From positions 186,001-250,000 of the forward strand of contig NZ_AFXQ01000002.1 of assembly GCF_000224415.1 (NCBI RefSeq): 64,000 bases of DNA. Direction: 5' to 3'. The DNA comes from Citricoccus sp. CH26A. Lineage in GTDB: Bacteria; Actinomycetota; Actinomycetes; Actinomycetales; Micrococcaceae. The translations under genes and the position numbers were made by a program. Below, in pieces: positions 19,256 to 28,515 of the stretch (the stretch's first letter is position 1; the number at the start of each line of letters is the position of its first letter). The notes under the pieces were generated by a model, which saw only the letters and a list, made by a program, of their open reading frames with translations, was not told the origin of the DNA and searched no databases.

Positions 19256-19279
19256 GTGAATTACATCCGTGTAACTCAC
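19256..19279. promoter_or_regulatory. 24-bp inverted repeat overlapping the whiB -10 element (putative operator)
   Basis: The arms GTGA-N-TTACA and TGTAA-N-TCAC are separated by TCCG. All positions are symmetric except one per arm. The dyad covers the whiB -10 hexamer, so a bound factor would block transcription. The spacing does not fit the CRP/GlxR consensus. Confidence 0.5.
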
Positions 19280-19289
19280 CGTTCGTCAA
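19260..19289 (-). promoter_or_regulatory. whiB promoter
   Basis: Minus strand: TTGACG (19289-19284), an 18-bp spacer, then TGTAAT (19265-19260). This is close to the sigma-70 consensus, and the leader would be about 210 nt. Confidence 0.6.
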
Positions 19290-19452
19290 ACCGGGACGAG
19301 ACAATGTCAGGGAGCGGACGGCGCAGGCTGTACCGACACGCCGCCGCTGCCACCGGCCCGACCGGCGTGTCGTGTCCAGTTGTCTGGACCACTCTAGGGT
19401 GGGCGGGGCGGGAACGCGCAGACAGGCCCCTGACGTGAGAGGACATCGCATC

Positions 19453-20241
19453 ATGGTCAACCTGGGAACACCTGACCGCACGGGCCGCGGACCGGCCGAC
19501 TGGTTCGAGGCGGTGGCCGCCTCGCCCCGGCCCGCCGTGGTGGACTACGCCTCGGGTGAGGACCGGGTGGAGCTGTCCGGGCGGGTGCTGGCGAACTGGG
19601 CGGCCAAGACCGCGAACCTGCTCGACGCCGAGGGGCTGGGGACCGGATCGACGGTCGCCGTGGACCTGCCGGTCGGCTGGCAGCCGCTGGCCCTGCTGCT
19701 GGGTACGGCGCGGGCCGGCGTGGACGTGGTGTTCACGGCCGGCGGTTCTGCGACGGACGCCGACCTGGTGGTCACCGACGCGCCCTCGGCCTGGGCAGAC
19801 TCCCCCGCCGAACTCTGGGCGGTCGCCCCGGGGGACGACGGGTTGCCGGACCACGCGCTGGACTTCGCCGCCGAGGTGCGCGTGCAGGGCGACCGCTGTC
19901 CCCTGCCGGTTCCGTCCGGCGACCTGGCCGCGCAGGCGCGGGACTGGGCAGACGCCCATGACCTCACGGGGACGGACGGGACGGACGGCACCGGCCGGGC
20001 GGTCCGGGACGCGGAGCGCTCCGTGCGCTGGCTCCGGCGGGACCGGGGGCTCGTGGTGGCGGCGAGCGGTGGACGCCTGCACCGTGGCCTGGCGGGCGCC
20101 GTCCTGCAGGCCTGGGCCGCGGGCCTGCCGGTGGTGCTGGTGCCCACCGGTCACGCCGACGACGACGCCTCGGCCGGGATCATCGCGGCCGAGCGGCTGG
20201 GCGACGCGGTGGAGGGGCCGGAGGGACAGGCGCCGGGCTGA
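19453..20241 (+). CDS. TIGR03089 family protein (truncated AMP-binding-like)
   Basis: 262 residues resembling the N-terminal half of an adenylate-forming enzyme: RPAVVDYASGEDRVELSGR and a DLPVGWQPLALLLGTARAG strand-helix. It lacks the ATP-binding and C-terminal domains, as is normal for TIGR03089. The orthologue by neighbourhood is Rv3268, of unknown function. The ATG at 19453 was chosen over an ATG at 19372 because a GAGAGGA stretch precedes it and similarity begins there. A short Asp-Gly-Thr repeat occurs near residue 180. Confidence 0.72.
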   Translation: MVNLGTPDRTGRGPADWFEAVAASPRPAVVDYASGEDRVELSGRVLANWAAKTANLLDAEGLGTGSTVAVDLPVGWQPLALLLGTARAGVDVVFTAGGSATDADLVVTDAPSAWADSPAELWAVAPGDDGLPDHALDFAAEVRVQGDRCPLPVPSGDLAAQARDWADAHDLTGTDGTDGTGRAVRDAERSVRWLRRDRGLVVAASGGRLHRGLAGAVLQAWAAGLPVVLVPTGHADDDASAGIIAAERLGDAVEGPEGQAPG

Positions 20242-20243
20242 GA

Positions 20244-20272
20244 CCGGGGCGGGCCCCGTGGGCCCGGCCCGG
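20244..20272. terminator. Bidirectional terminator between the TIGR03089 and gtrA genes
   Basis: A 13-bp inverted repeat with one mismatch and a 3-nt loop lies between the convergent stops. Confidence 0.6.
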
Positions 20273-20288
20273 GCACACGGCGGGACGG

Positions 20289-20936
20289 TCAGTCGACCGC
20301 GTCGGTGCGTCCGGGTGCCGCGGTCCCGGTGGCCGGGGGGCCGGCCTCGGCGGGGGTGCGTGCCGAGGCCGCCGGTGCGGCGTCCTCGGAGTCCCGCCCG
20401 GTGCGGTGCCTGGCCGGGGTGTCCCGGGTGTGGATGACGGGCACCTGCCCCGTGAGCCGCTCGCGGTCGTGGGCGAACTGCGGGTCCGCGTCCAGCTCCT
20501 CGGTGAAGACCCAGAACCGGTAGGCGAAGAACCGGAAGATGGTCCCGAGGATCAGGCCGACCACGCTGCCGGCGATGAAGATGCCGGTGGTGGAGGTGAC
20601 GCCCAGCCAGTACTGCGCGACGAAGACGCAGGCGGCGGCGATCCCCATGCCGATCACGTTCATGATGGCGAACAGCACGAACTCGCGCATCACGTTGCTC
20701 TGCCGGCGGTGCCGGAAGGTCCAGAAGCGGTTCGCCGCGTAGGAGAAGACCGTGGCCACCACGCTGGCCACGACCTTGGACTTGACGTTGCTGCCCTCCA
20801 TCGGGCCGGCCATCAGCCAGAGGAAGACCACGGAGTCCACCACGAAGGCAGCGGCGCCGACAGCCCCGAACTTGGCGACCTCTCGCCACAGCATGGCGAC
20901 CAGGGCCACGAGACGTTGCCACAGGTTGCTGAACAT
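20289..20936 (-). CDS. GtrA-like membrane protein
   Basis: 215 residues with four transmembrane helices typical of GtrA/DPMS3 proteins, which help flip or position polyprenyl-phosphate sugars. Family motifs are VDSVVFLWLM in helix 1, FSYAANRFWTFRHR after helix 2, and RFFAYRFWVF after helix 4. A Pro/Ala-rich cytoplasmic tail of ~65 residues follows. GAAGGAG precedes the ATG at a slightly long spacing. The neighbourhood with purK/purE and an LCP gene matches mycobacterial Rv3277. Confidence 0.82.
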   Translation of the reverse strand: MFSNLWQRLVALVAMLWREVAKFGAVGAAAFVVDSVVFLWLMAGPMEGSNVKSKVVASVVATVFSYAANRFWTFRHRRQSNVMREFVLFAIMNVIGMGIAAACVFVAQYWLGVTSTTGIFIAGSVVGLILGTIFRFFAYRFWVFTEELDADPQFAHDRERLTGQVPVIHTRDTPARHRTGRDSEDAAPAASARTPAEAGPPATGTAAPGRTDAVD

Positions 20937-21125
20937 GGGCGTGGGCAGACTCCTTCGGTGGGTGAGGCCGGACGGGTCCTGAGCAGGACGGTCGCGGCTC
21001 CGCCGGACGGGCCAGGACGCGTCCCGCCGGAAATGTACCTGCCGAGTGTAGAACGCTTTCCTGCCGGTTTCCTGACAAGTCCGGCAACCGGGCGGTTCCG
21101 TCGACGAGGCCCGGGCCGCGGTGGG

Positions 21126-21131
21126 TACCCT
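21126..21131 (+). promoter_or_regulatory. -10 element of purK (leaderless type)
   Basis: TACCCT is followed by 6 nt and then the GTG at 21138. This fixes the GTG as the start, since the open frame continues far upstream into gtrA antisense. Confidence 0.5.
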
Positions 21132-21137
21132 TGGTCC

Positions 21138-22346
21138 GTGAGTTTTCCTGTGATCGGTGTTGTGGGCGGCGGACAGCTGGCCCGGATGATGGCTCCTGCC
21201 GCCACGGCCCTGGGCGTGCGCCTGAGGGTCCTGGCCGAGGGGGGTGACGTCTCGGCCACGACCGCCGCAGAGTGCGTCGTGGGCGACTACCGCGACCTGG
21301 AGACGCTGCGTGACTTCGCCGCCTCCGTGGACGTGGTGACGTTCGACCACGAGCACGTGCCGGCCGAGCACCTCAGGGCGCTGGAGGCCGCCGGGGTGAA
21401 CCTGCAGCCGGGTCCGGACGCCCTCCAGCACGCCCAGGACAAGCTGTTGATGCGGCAGGCCTGTGACCGGCTTGGGCTGCCCAACCCGGCCTGGGCAGCG
21501 GTGACCACCGTCGACGAGCTCATCGGGTTCGCGCGCCGTGTCGAGTTCCCGGTGGTGCTCAAGACCCCGCGGGGCGGGTACGACGGCAAGGGCGTGCGCG
21601 TCGTGGCCTCCGTCGAGGACGCCGAGGACTGCCGTGACTGGTTCGGGCTCGGCTTCGAGGCCCTGCTCGTCGAGGACCTGGTGGAGTTCTCCCGGGAGCT
21701 CTCGGCACAGGTGGCCCGCACGCCCTCGGGGACCACGGCGTCCTATCCCGTCGTGGAGTCCATCCAGACCGACGGGATCTGCGACGTCGTCACCGCACCG
21801 GCACCGGGGATCGACCCCCGTACCGCCCAGGCCGCCGAGGAGGCGGCCGTCACCCTGGCCGAGGGGCTCGGCGTGACCGGCATGCTGGCGGTCGAGCTGT
21901 TCGAGACCCCGGGGGTCGGTCCGGGATTCATGGTCAACGAGCTGGCGATGCGCCCGCACAACTCCGGCCACTGGACCATGGACGGGGCCGTCACCGGCCA
22001 GTTCGAACAGCACGTCCGGGCGGTGCTGGACCTGCCCCTGGGCGCCACGGACACCCTCGGGGCCTACACCGTGATGAAGAACTACCTCGGCGGCGCCAAC
22101 GAGGACCTGTACTCGGCCTTCCCCGCCGCCATGGCCGCCCACCCGGAGGCGAAGATCCATGCCTACGGCAAGTCCGTCCGCCCGGGCCGCAAGATCGGGC
22201 ACGTGAACGTCGTCGCCCCCCTGGCGGAGGACCTCGTCGCGGCCCGCGAGGCCGCCGAGAGCGCCGCCGCGATCATCCGCGACGGCCACCGCGCCCAGAA
22301 CGAGCCGCGCACCGCGGCCGCCGACGACCTCCAGGAGCAGTCATGA
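21138..22346 (+). CDS. purK: N5-carboxyaminoimidazole ribonucleotide synthase
   Basis: 402-residue ATP-grasp enzyme that carboxylates AIR to N5-CAIR with ATP and bicarbonate in purine synthesis. It begins with [15 protein letters not shown], followed by the TFDHEHVP segment, the ATP-grasp lysine [15 protein letters not shown], and the metal-binding [15 protein letters not shown]. The stop overlaps the purE ATG (ATGA), so the pair is translationally coupled. Confidence 0.95.
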   Translation: MSFPVIGVVGGGQLARMMAPAATALGVRLRVLAEGGDVSATTAAECVVGDYRDLETLRDFAASVDVVTFDHEHVPAEHLRALEAAGVNLQPGPDALQHAQDKLLMRQACDRLGLPNPAWAAVTTVDELIGFARRVEFPVVLKTPRGGYDGKGVRVVASVEDAEDCRDWFGLGFEALLVEDLVEFSRELSAQVARTPSGTTASYPVVESIQTDGICDVVTAPAPGIDPRTAQAAEEAAVTLAEGLGVTGMLAVELFETPGVGPGFMVNELAMRPHNSGHWTMDGAVTGQFEQHVRAVLDLPLGATDTLGAYTVMKNYLGGANEDLYSAFPAAMAAHPEAKIHAYGKSVRPGRKIGHVNVVAPLAEDLVAAREAAESAAAIIRDGHRAQNEPRTAAADDLQEQS

Positions 22347-22918
22347 CCGGCACCCCGCACGCCCCGTCCCCGGCCCGGGTGGCCGTGGTCATGGGATCGG
22401 ACTCGGACTGGCCGGTCATGCAGGCCGCCGCCGAGGCCCTGGAGGAATTCGGCATCCCGTACGAGGCCGACGTCGTCTCCGCCCACCGCATGCCGCACGA
22501 GATGGTGGCCTTCGGGACCGAGGCCCACGAGCGCGGGATCCGGGTGGTCATCGCCGGCGCGGGCGGCGCCGCCCACCTTCCCGGGATGATCGCCTCCACC
22601 ACGCCGCTGCCGGTCATCGGCGTCCCGGTGCCGTTGAAGACGCTGGACGGGATGGACTCGCTGCTGTCCATCGTGCAGATGCCCGCCGGGGTCCCGGTGG
22701 CCACCGTGTCCATCGGCGGTGCCCGGAACGCCGGGCTGCTGGCGGCCCGCATCCTCGCCGCCGGCACGGATGAGGAGGCGGTCCGGCTGCGCGGGCAGTT
22801 GGTCCGTTTCGCGGACGAGCTCAGGGAGACCGCCGCCGCCAAGGGTGGCCGGCTTCGTGAGTCGCTGGCCGGCCGGCCGGGTTACCACCAGCCCGCGTCA
22901 CCCGCCGACCGCTCATGA
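22343..22918 (+). CDS. purE: N5-carboxyaminoimidazole ribonucleotide mutase
   Basis: 191-residue class I PurE that converts N5-CAIR to CAIR, acting directly on the PurK product. Signature: [12 protein letters not shown] near residue 14, SAHRMPHEM near 48, and [13 protein letters not shown]. The C-terminal ~30 residues exceed the usual core. The 4-bp overlap with purK indicates one operon; the LCP gene follows 52 nt later. Confidence 0.95.
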   Translation: MTGTPHAPSPARVAVVMGSDSDWPVMQAAAEALEEFGIPYEADVVSAHRMPHEMVAFGTEAHERGIRVVIAGAGGAAHLPGMIASTTPLPVIGVPVPLKTLDGMDSLLSIVQMPAGVPVATVSIGGARNAGLLAARILAAGTDEEAVRLRGQLVRFADELRETAAAKGGRLRESLAGRPGYHQPASPADRS

Positions 22919-22970
22919 CCCGGCCGGCAGGCACGGGACACCCGGACCGGGCAGTGAAGGCCACCGGGCC

Positions 22971-24605
22971 ATGACCTCCCACGCGCAGCCCCAGGGCACC
23001 ACCCGCGCGGCGGCCGGCGGTGGGGATCCCGTCCGCGCCCCGGAGACCGGCACGGTCCCGCAGCGCACCAAGCGGGCCTGGATCCTGCTGGCCCTGACGC
23101 TGTTCGTGCCCGGTGGTGCCCAGGTGGTGGCCGGCGACCGGCGTCTCGGCCGGGCCGCGCTGCGGGTGACCCTGACGGTGTGGGCACTGGCCGTCGTCGC
23201 GCTGGTCCTGTTCTTCGTCAACCGGGACCTGCTGATCCGGATCGGCGCCAACACCTGGGTCCTATTGGGGTGCATCGTGGCGCTGGCCGTCCTGGCCATC
23301 GGCTGGGCGGTGCTCTGGGTGGACACGTTCCGGCTGGTCCGGCTCCGGCTCGTCGCCCCGGGCATGCGGCCGCTCATCGCGTTCGCCTCGGTCCTGCTGC
23401 TGCTGGTGACCTCCGGGGCCCTGGGCTACGGCGCGTGGGCGGTGAACGCCGGGCGCAGCACCCTCACCTCGATCTTCCCGCCCGGACAGGCCATCGAGCC
23501 GGTGGACGGGCGCTACAACGTCCTGCTGATGGGCGGGGACGCGGGCGAGGGACGGATCGGCCTGCGCCCCGACTCCATCCACGTCGCCTCCGTGAACGCC
23601 GAGACCGGCAGGACGATCATCTTCTCCATCCCGCGCAACTTCCAGAACGCCCGGTTCACCGAGGACTCCCCGCTCTGGTCCGCCTACCCGGAGGGCTTCT
23701 CCTGTGGGGACGAGTGCATCCTCAACGCTCTCTACGTGGACGTGATGCAGAGCCACCAGGACCTGTACCCGGGCGCACAGGACCCGGGCGCCGAGGCCAT
23801 GAAGGACGCCGCCGGGGGCATCCTGGGGCTCGAGGTCCAGGCCTACGCCATGGTGGACATGGCCGGCTTCGCCCAGCTGATCGACGCCATGGGCGGGGTC
23901 ACGGTGACCTCCGGCGGCTGGACCACCTACCGCGGGCAGCGTCCGGACGGGCAGTGGGGCAACGCCTGGTGGGGGCCGGGGACCTACACCTTCAACGGCG
24001 AACAGGCCCTGGCGTTCGCCCGCTCCCGGCACTTCTCCACCGACTACTCCCGGATCCGCCGCCAGCAGTGCATCCAGTCGGCCATGCTGGCCCAGTTCAA
24101 TCCGCAGACCCTGATCCCGCGCTTCCAGGGCATCCTGGAGGCCGGCGAGCAGATCGTGGAGACCGACCTGCCGGGCCAGCAGCTGGGTACCTTCGTGTCC
24201 CTCGCCTCGAGCGGCCGGTCCCAGTCCACGGGCCGGCTGACCATCGGCGCCCCGGACTTCGGGGACCAGGGCGACCGGTTCACCACGTTCCCCGACTTCG
24301 ACCTGATCCACCAGCGCGTGGGGAAGATGCTCTCCGAGGACGGGACGCCGCAGGCCGCCGGCGCAGCGCCCGCCCCGTTCCTGTTCGTGGACGCCGCCGC
24401 CGGGATCCTGACGGCCGGAACGGGCAACATCGACTCGCCGGGTGCGGACAGCGACAACCCCGAGGACTGGCCCGCCCCGCCGCCGCAGCCCGATGGCGAC
24501 CCGATCACCGAGGACTGGCTGATGTACCTCGAGGACACCGGGCAGACCGGCCTGCTGGAGGAGGCGGCGAAGACCAACCACCTCTGCGTGGCCGGCCGCG
24601 GCTAA
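22971..24605 (+). CDS. LytR-CpsA-Psr (LCP) family cell-wall glycopolymer transferase
   Basis: 544 residues. A cytoplasmic N-terminus is followed by about three transmembrane helices (residues ~40-155) and then an extracellular LCP domain starting at YNVLLMGGDAGEGRIGLRPDSI. The key Asp and Arg residues lie in LRPDSI and in IPRNFQ, with the conserved ALAFARSRHFSTDYSRIRRQQ pyrophosphate-binding Arg cluster further on. LCP enzymes attach glycopolymers to peptidoglycan. The locus corresponds to CpsA/Rv3267 by neighbourhood. The start has only a weak GAAGG upstream. Confidence 0.87.
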   Translation: MTSHAQPQGTTRAAAGGGDPVRAPETGTVPQRTKRAWILLALTLFVPGGAQVVAGDRRLGRAALRVTLTVWALAVVALVLFFVNRDLLIRIGANTWVLLGCIVALAVLAIGWAVLWVDTFRLVRLRLVAPGMRPLIAFASVLLLLVTSGALGYGAWAVNAGRSTLTSIFPPGQAIEPVDGRYNVLLMGGDAGEGRIGLRPDSIHVASVNAETGRTIIFSIPRNFQNARFTEDSPLWSAYPEGFSCGDECILNALYVDVMQSHQDLYPGAQDPGAEAMKDAAGGILGLEVQAYAMVDMAGFAQLIDAMGGVTVTSGGWTTYRGQRPDGQWGNAWWGPGTYTFNGEQALAFARSRHFSTDYSRIRRQQCIQSAMLAQFNPQTLIPRFQGILEAGEQIVETDLPGQQLGTFVSLASSGRSQSTGRLTIGAPDFGDQGDRFTTFPDFDLIHQRVGKMLSEDGTPQAAGAAPAPFLFVDAAAGILTAGTGNIDSPGADSDNPEDWPAPPPQPDGDPITEDWLMYLEDTGQTGLLEEAAKTNHLCVAGRG

Positions 24606-24629
24606 CCGGCCCGGGCACTGCGGCGCCGG

Positions 24630-25844
24630 TCAGGCCCCGGCGGTGGCGAGCCGGTGCCTGCGGGTCACGTCAGCGACGATGTGCTCGGCGATCGCCAGGG
24701 ACGAGGTGGCCCCGGGAGAGGGGGCGTTGCGCACCAGGGTGGTCTGGCCGATGCCCTCGATGACGAAGTCGTCGATCAGGGTGCCGTCCCGGTCCATCGC
24801 CTGGGCTCGGATACCGCGGGTCAGGGGGGTGGACACCGCTCCTGCCAGGGACGGCACGTACCGGACCGCTCCGGCGAGGAACCTGGTCCGGGACACCACC
24901 GCCCCCAGCTCGTGGACGGTCGCCCGGACGTTGCGGCCGGCGAACCTCCAGAATCCGGGGGTGGTGGCCACGTCCAGGGTGTCCCGCAGGCCCACGCGGC
25001 GTCCGGAGTAGTTCTCGCGCCCGAGGGACAGGAAGGCATTGGGCCCGACGAGCATCTCGCCGTCGACGCGCTTGGTCAGGTGGACCCCCAGGAACGGATA
25101 GGCGGGATCCGGCACGGGGTAGACCAACCCGTTCAGCACGCTGCGGTGTTCCGCGGCCAGCCGGGAGTACTGGCCGAAGAACGGGACGATCCTCGGATAG
25201 GCGGAACCACCGGCCAGGGCGGCGATCCGGTCCGACTGGAGTCCCGCGCAGGCGATGACGATGTCGAAGGACCCGCTGCCCTCCGGCGTGGTGACCACGC
25301 AGCGGTCCTCGAGGTTGGCCAGCCCGGTGACCTGCGCTCCCAGGTGGACCGCTCCCCCGGCCGCGCGCACGTCGTCGAGGAGGGCCCGCGTCACGGCCGC
25401 GTAGTCGGTGATGGCCGTCTGCGGGGAGTGCAGGGCCAGGCGCCCGACGGCGTGGGGCTCGATCTCACGGATCCCGTCCGGCCCGACCAGCTGGACGCCG
25501 GGCACGCCGTTGGCGACCGCCCTGCCGTGGATGGCGCGCAGCCGCTCCTCCTCGTCCTCGCGCAATGCCACGACGAGCTTCCCGCACTCCTCGTACGGCA
25601 GCCCCCGGTCCCGGGCGTAGTCACGGAGCAGGGTCGTCCCCCGGCGGCACAACCGGGCCTTGAGGCTTCCGGGCTGGTAGTAGAGACCGGCGTGGACCAC
25701 CCCGGAGTTGTGGCCGGTCTGGTGCGCGGCCGCCTCGCCCTCCTTGTCGAGGACGGTGACGGAGTCGTCCGGGAAGCGCCGGGTCAGCTCCCTGGCGACG
25801 GCGGCGCCGATGATGCCGGCACCGATGACGGCGAAGGTGGTCAT
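24630..25844 (-). CDS. lhgO: L-2-hydroxyglutarate oxidase (LhgO)
   Basis: 404-residue FAD-dependent oxidoreductase of the DAO fold that oxidises L-2-hydroxyglutarate to 2-oxoglutarate, linked to oxygen or the quinone pool. The FAD dinucleotide fold is FAVIGAGIIGAAVAREL at the N-terminus. The family's HNSGVVHAGLYYQPGSLKA block follows near residue 45, and NAPSPGATSSLAIAEHI ends the protein. TATCCT lies exactly 6 nt before the ATG, suggesting a leaderless mRNA. It is divergent from manA. Confidence 0.88.
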   Translation of the reverse strand: MTTFAVIGAGIIGAAVARELTRRFPDDSVTVLDKEGEAAAHQTGHNSGVVHAGLYYQPGSLKARLCRRGTTLLRDYARDRGLPYEECGKLVVALREDEEERLRAIHGRAVANGVPGVQLVGPDGIREIEPHAVGRLALHSPQTAITDYAAVTRALLDDVRAAGGAVHLGAQVTGLANLEDRCVVTTPEGSGSFDIVIACAGLQSDRIAALAGGSAYPRIVPFFGQYSRLAAEHRSVLNGLVYPVPDPAYPFLGVHLTKRVDGEMLVGPNAFLSLGRENYSGRRVGLRDTLDVATTPGFWRFAGRNVRATVHELGAVVSRTRFLAGAVRYVPSLAGAVSTPLTRGIRAQAMDRDGTLIDDFVIEGIGQTTLVRNAPSPGATSSLAIAEHIVADVTRRHRLATAGA

Positions 25845-25850
25845 GGACGC

Positions 25851-25856
25851 AGGATA
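25851..25856 (-). promoter_or_regulatory. -10 element of lhgO (leaderless type)
   Basis: TATCCT on the minus strand is 6 nt from the ATG. Confidence 0.5.
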
Positions 25857-25906
25857 CCCAGCGCCCCCACCGGGGGCGTCCCGGTGAACGGAGCGTGTCC
25901 GGTGGA

Positions 25907-25912
25907 TAGGCT
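25907..25912 (+). promoter_or_regulatory. -10 element of manA (leaderless type)
   Basis: TAGGCT, then GGCACC, then the ATG. The same 12 bases precede the dedA start at 61583. Confidence 0.55.
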
Positions 25913-25918
25913 GGCACC

Positions 25919-27202
25919 ATGTTCCTGTTGCGCAATGCCATCCGTGACTATGCCTGGGGGTCCGCGACCCTGTTGGCCGAGCTGCAGGGACGTACCCCCT
26001 CGGGCCGCCCGGAGGCCGAGCTGTGGATGGGCGCCCACCCCGGGGCCCCCTCCGGCGCCGTGCCCGCCGCGGACCCCTCGGCCACCCCGGTCCCCCTGGA
26101 CGAACTGATCGCCCGCCACCCGCAGGCCCTGCTCGGGGCAGCCGCCCGGTTCGGCCGGCTGCCCTACCTGGTGAAGCTGCTCGCGGCCGGCCGGCCGCTG
26201 TCCATCCAGGCCCATCCCACCCTGGACCAGGCCCGTGCCGGTTTCGCCGCCGAACAGGCCGCCGGGGTCCCGATCACCGCGGCGCACCGCAACTACCGCG
26301 ATGACAACCACAAGCCGGAGATGCTGGTCGCGCTGACCCCGTTCACCGCCCTGTGCGGCTTCCGCTCCCCCGAGGACGCCGCGCGGTCCTTCGACCGGCT
26401 CGCCGGGGCCCTGGCCGAGCACTTCGAGGGCGCCGACGCCGGCCCCGGCACCGCGGCCGCGGCCCTGGCCGCCACGCTGCACGCCGGCGACCTGGCCTCG
26501 GCCTTCTCCACCCTGCTGGACCCCGAGGGGGGCTGGGCCGCCGGCGCCTGGGTCCAGGACGTCGTGGCCGCCCTGCGCCGGGCCCCGCGCGTGCTGGAGG
26601 AGGACCTGAACCTGTCCACCGCCGTCGGGATCTGTGAGCACTACCCCGGCGATGCCGGGGTGATGGTCTCCGTGCTGCTGAACCGGGTGGACCTGGCCCC
26701 GGGACAGGCCATCCACCTGCCGGCCGGCAACGTGCACGCCTACCTGCACGGGCTCGGCGTGGAGGTGATGGCGACCTCGGACAACGTGCTGCGCGGAGGA
26801 CTGACGCCCAAGCACGTGGACGTGGACGAGCTGCGCCGGGTGGTGCGCTTCGAGGCGCTGCCGGTGCCCTACTGCACCCCGCACGCCGACGGCGCCGGCC
26901 GCCTGGTCTTCCGCCCGCCCTTCGAGGAGTTCCAGCTCGAGCGCCTGGACCTGCCCGCGGCCACCGGACGGACCCTGACCGCCAACGGACCCGTCATCGC
27001 GGTCTGCACCGCCGGGACCGTGCGCATCGACTCCGGTGGCGACAGCGCCGTGCTCACCCCCGGGCAGTCCGTGTTCCTCGGCGCGGCCGAGGACCCCGCC
27101 GTGGTGCGGCCCGGCGACCGGGACGCGGCCCGGGACGGGGCCGGGACGGGAGACGGGGCGGCGGTCACGCCGGGAACCCTGTTCGCGGTCACCCTCCCCT
27201 AG
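25919..27202 (+). CDS. manA: Mannose-6-phosphate isomerase, class I
   Basis: 427-residue cupin-fold zinc enzyme interconverting fructose-6-phosphate and mannose-6-phosphate, feeding GDP-mannose, mannolipid and protein mannosylation pathways. Zinc-site motifs are SIQAHPTLDQA near residue 100 and HLPAGNVHAYLHGLGVEVM near residue 270, with TSDNVLRGGLTPKH closing the site. It opens with the expected LLRNAIRDYAWGS. It is monocistronic by appearance, with a leaderless promoter upstream and a terminator downstream. Confidence 0.93.
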   Translation: MFLLRNAIRDYAWGSATLLAELQGRTPSGRPEAELWMGAHPGAPSGAVPAADPSATPVPLDELIARHPQALLGAAARFGRLPYLVKLLAAGRPLSIQAHPTLDQARAGFAAEQAAGVPITAAHRNYRDDNHKPEMLVALTPFTALCGFRSPEDAARSFDRLAGALAEHFEGADAGPGTAAAALAATLHAGDLASAFSTLLDPEGGWAAGAWVQDVVAALRRAPRVLEEDLNLSTAVGICEHYPGDAGVMVSVLLNRVDLAPGQAIHLPAGNVHAYLHGLGVEVMATSDNVLRGGLTPKHVDVDELRRVVRFEALPVPYCTPHADGAGRLVFRPPFEEFQLERLDLPAATGRTLTANGPVIAVCTAGTVRIDSGGDSAVLTPGQSVFLGAAEDPAVVRPGDRDAARDGAGTGDGAAVTPGTLFAVTLP

Positions 27203-27252
27203 GCTCCCCGGCCGCTGTCTCGGCCCGCCGGCCGGACCGGCCCCGAGACGAC

Positions 27253-27323
27253 GACCGGCGGCCGGATTCGTCCCCCGGACACGGGGTTGCCCGTCCAGGA
27301 CGGGGCGAATCCGACCGCCGGTC
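27253..27323. terminator. Bidirectional terminator between manA and glpX
   Basis: A 22-bp inverted repeat (27253-27274 / 27302-27323) with one mismatch and one G-T pair encloses a smaller ACGGG/CCCGT hairpin. It lies between the convergent stops. Confidence 0.7.
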
Positions 27324-27334
27324 GAACGCGAGGG

Positions 27335-28444
27335 TCAGCGCCGGGACGGGGAGACCTCCGTGTCGATCCACTTCTCCCACTTGCGGGCCTGGTGCTCGGC
27401 CTCCACGATGCGCACGGTGCCGGACTTCGAGCGCATGACCATGGACTGCGTCACCACGCGGTCGTTGTAGTAGCGCACGCCACGCAGCAGGTCGCCGTCG
27501 GTGATGCCGGTCGCGGCGAAGTAGCAGTTGTCCGACTTCACCAGGTCATCCGTGGTGAGCACGGCGTCGAGGTCGTGCCCGGCGTCGAGGGCCTTCTGGC
27601 GCTCCTCGTCGTCCTTCGGGGCCAGCCGGCCCTGGATGACCCCGCCGACGGCCTTGATGGCGCACGCGGTGATGATGCCCTCGGGGGTGCCGCCGATGCC
27701 CAGCAGCATGTCCACGTCGGTGCCGTGGCGGGCGGCGGCGATGCCGCCGGCCACGTCCCCGTCCATGATGAACTTCACGCGGGCCCCGGCGGCGCGGATC
27801 TCCTCGACGAGCTTCTCGTGGCGCGGGCGCTCCAGCACGCACACGTTGAGCTGGCTGACGGGCTTGTTCAGGGCCTTGGACACCAGGTGGATGTTCTGCT
27901 TGATGGGCAGGCGCAGGTCGACGAAGTCGGCGGCCTCGGGACCCACGACCATCTTGTCCATGTAGAACACCGCGGACGGGTCGAACATCGCACCGCGCTC
28001 GGCGACCGCGAACACGGACAGCGCGTTCGGGTAGCCCAGGGCGGTCAGGCGGGTGCCGTCGATGGGGTCCACGGCGACGTCGACCTCGGGGCCCGTGCCG
28101 TCACCGACGTGCTCGCCGTTGAAGAGCATGGGCGCCTCGTCCTTCTCGCCCTCGCCGATGACGACCACGCCGTTCATCCGGACCGTGTCCATGAAGGCGC
28201 GCATGGCGTCCACGGCGGCGCCGTCGGCGGTGTTCTTGTCCCCGTAGCCGACCCAGTGGCCGGCGGCGATGGCTGCCGCCTCGGTGACCCGCACCAGCTC
28301 GAGCGCGAGGTTGCGGTCCGGTTCCGTCCCGGACACCGCAAGGTTGCGGTTCAGCATGTTGTAGTCAGCGTGCTGTTCTGCCGGCTTCTGGGCCGTGACC
28401 CTCTGGGCCGGAACCTCGTTGTTCGCGGACTGGTCAGTGCTCAC
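27335..28444 (-). CDS. glpX: Class II fructose-1,6-bisphosphatase
   Basis: 369-residue GlpX-type, metal-dependent phosphatase producing fructose-6-phosphate for gluconeogenesis; in actinobacteria this is usually the only FBPase. Motifs: [27 protein letters not shown] (metal and substrate binding) and [13 protein letters not shown]. The GTG at 28444 has GGAG 8 nt upstream; more upstream in-frame codons run into the divergent gene. Neighbour order glpX-DUF4245-fum is conserved in mycobacteria (Rv1099c, Rv1100, Rv1098c). Confidence 0.93.
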   Translation of the reverse strand: MSTDQSANNEVPAQRVTAQKPAEQHADYNMLNRNLAVSGTEPDRNLALELVRVTEAAAIAAGHWVGYGDKNTADGAAVDAMRAFMDTVRMNGVVVIGEGEKDEAPMLFNGEHVGDGTGPEVDVAVDPIDGTRLTALGYPNALSVFAVAERGAMFDPSAVFYMDKMVVGPEAADFVDLRLPIKQNIHLVSKALNKPVSQLNVCVLERPRHEKLVEEIRAAGARVKFIMDGDVAGGIAAARHGTDVDMLLGIGGTPEGIITACAIKAVGGVIQGRLAPKDDEERQKALDAGHDLDAVLTTDDLVKSDNCYFAATGITDGDLLRGVRYYNDRVVTQSMVMRSKSGTVRIVEAEHQARKWEKWIDTEVSPSRR

Positions 28445-28503
28445 CGTGTGTCTCCGTCTGCAGGGTACGTCTTGCGGACTCATCCTAGTGTCCGGCGCGG
28501 TGG

Positions 28504-28509
28504 CAGAAT
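28504..28509 (+). promoter_or_regulatory. -10-like element of the DUF4245 gene (leaderless type)
   Basis: CAGAAT is followed by 6 nt and then the GTG at 28516. It is one base off the TANNNT pattern used elsewhere in the window. Confidence 0.35.
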
Positions 28510-28515
28510 GGACCG

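Larger units (their letters stand above)
19045..19452. other. Divergent regulatory region between whiB and the TIGR03089 gene
   Basis: About 400 bp without a gene. It holds the whiB promoter and dyad (described separately), a ~210-nt whiB leader, and a TAGGGT hexamer at 19395-19400 that may be the -10 of the rightward gene. No small ORF in it looks real. Confidence 0.5.

Noticed and set aside
19256-19279. CRP/GlxR binding site at whiB
   Set aside because: Half-sites GTGA and TCAC are 16 bp apart, not the 6-8 bp required for CRP-type sites.
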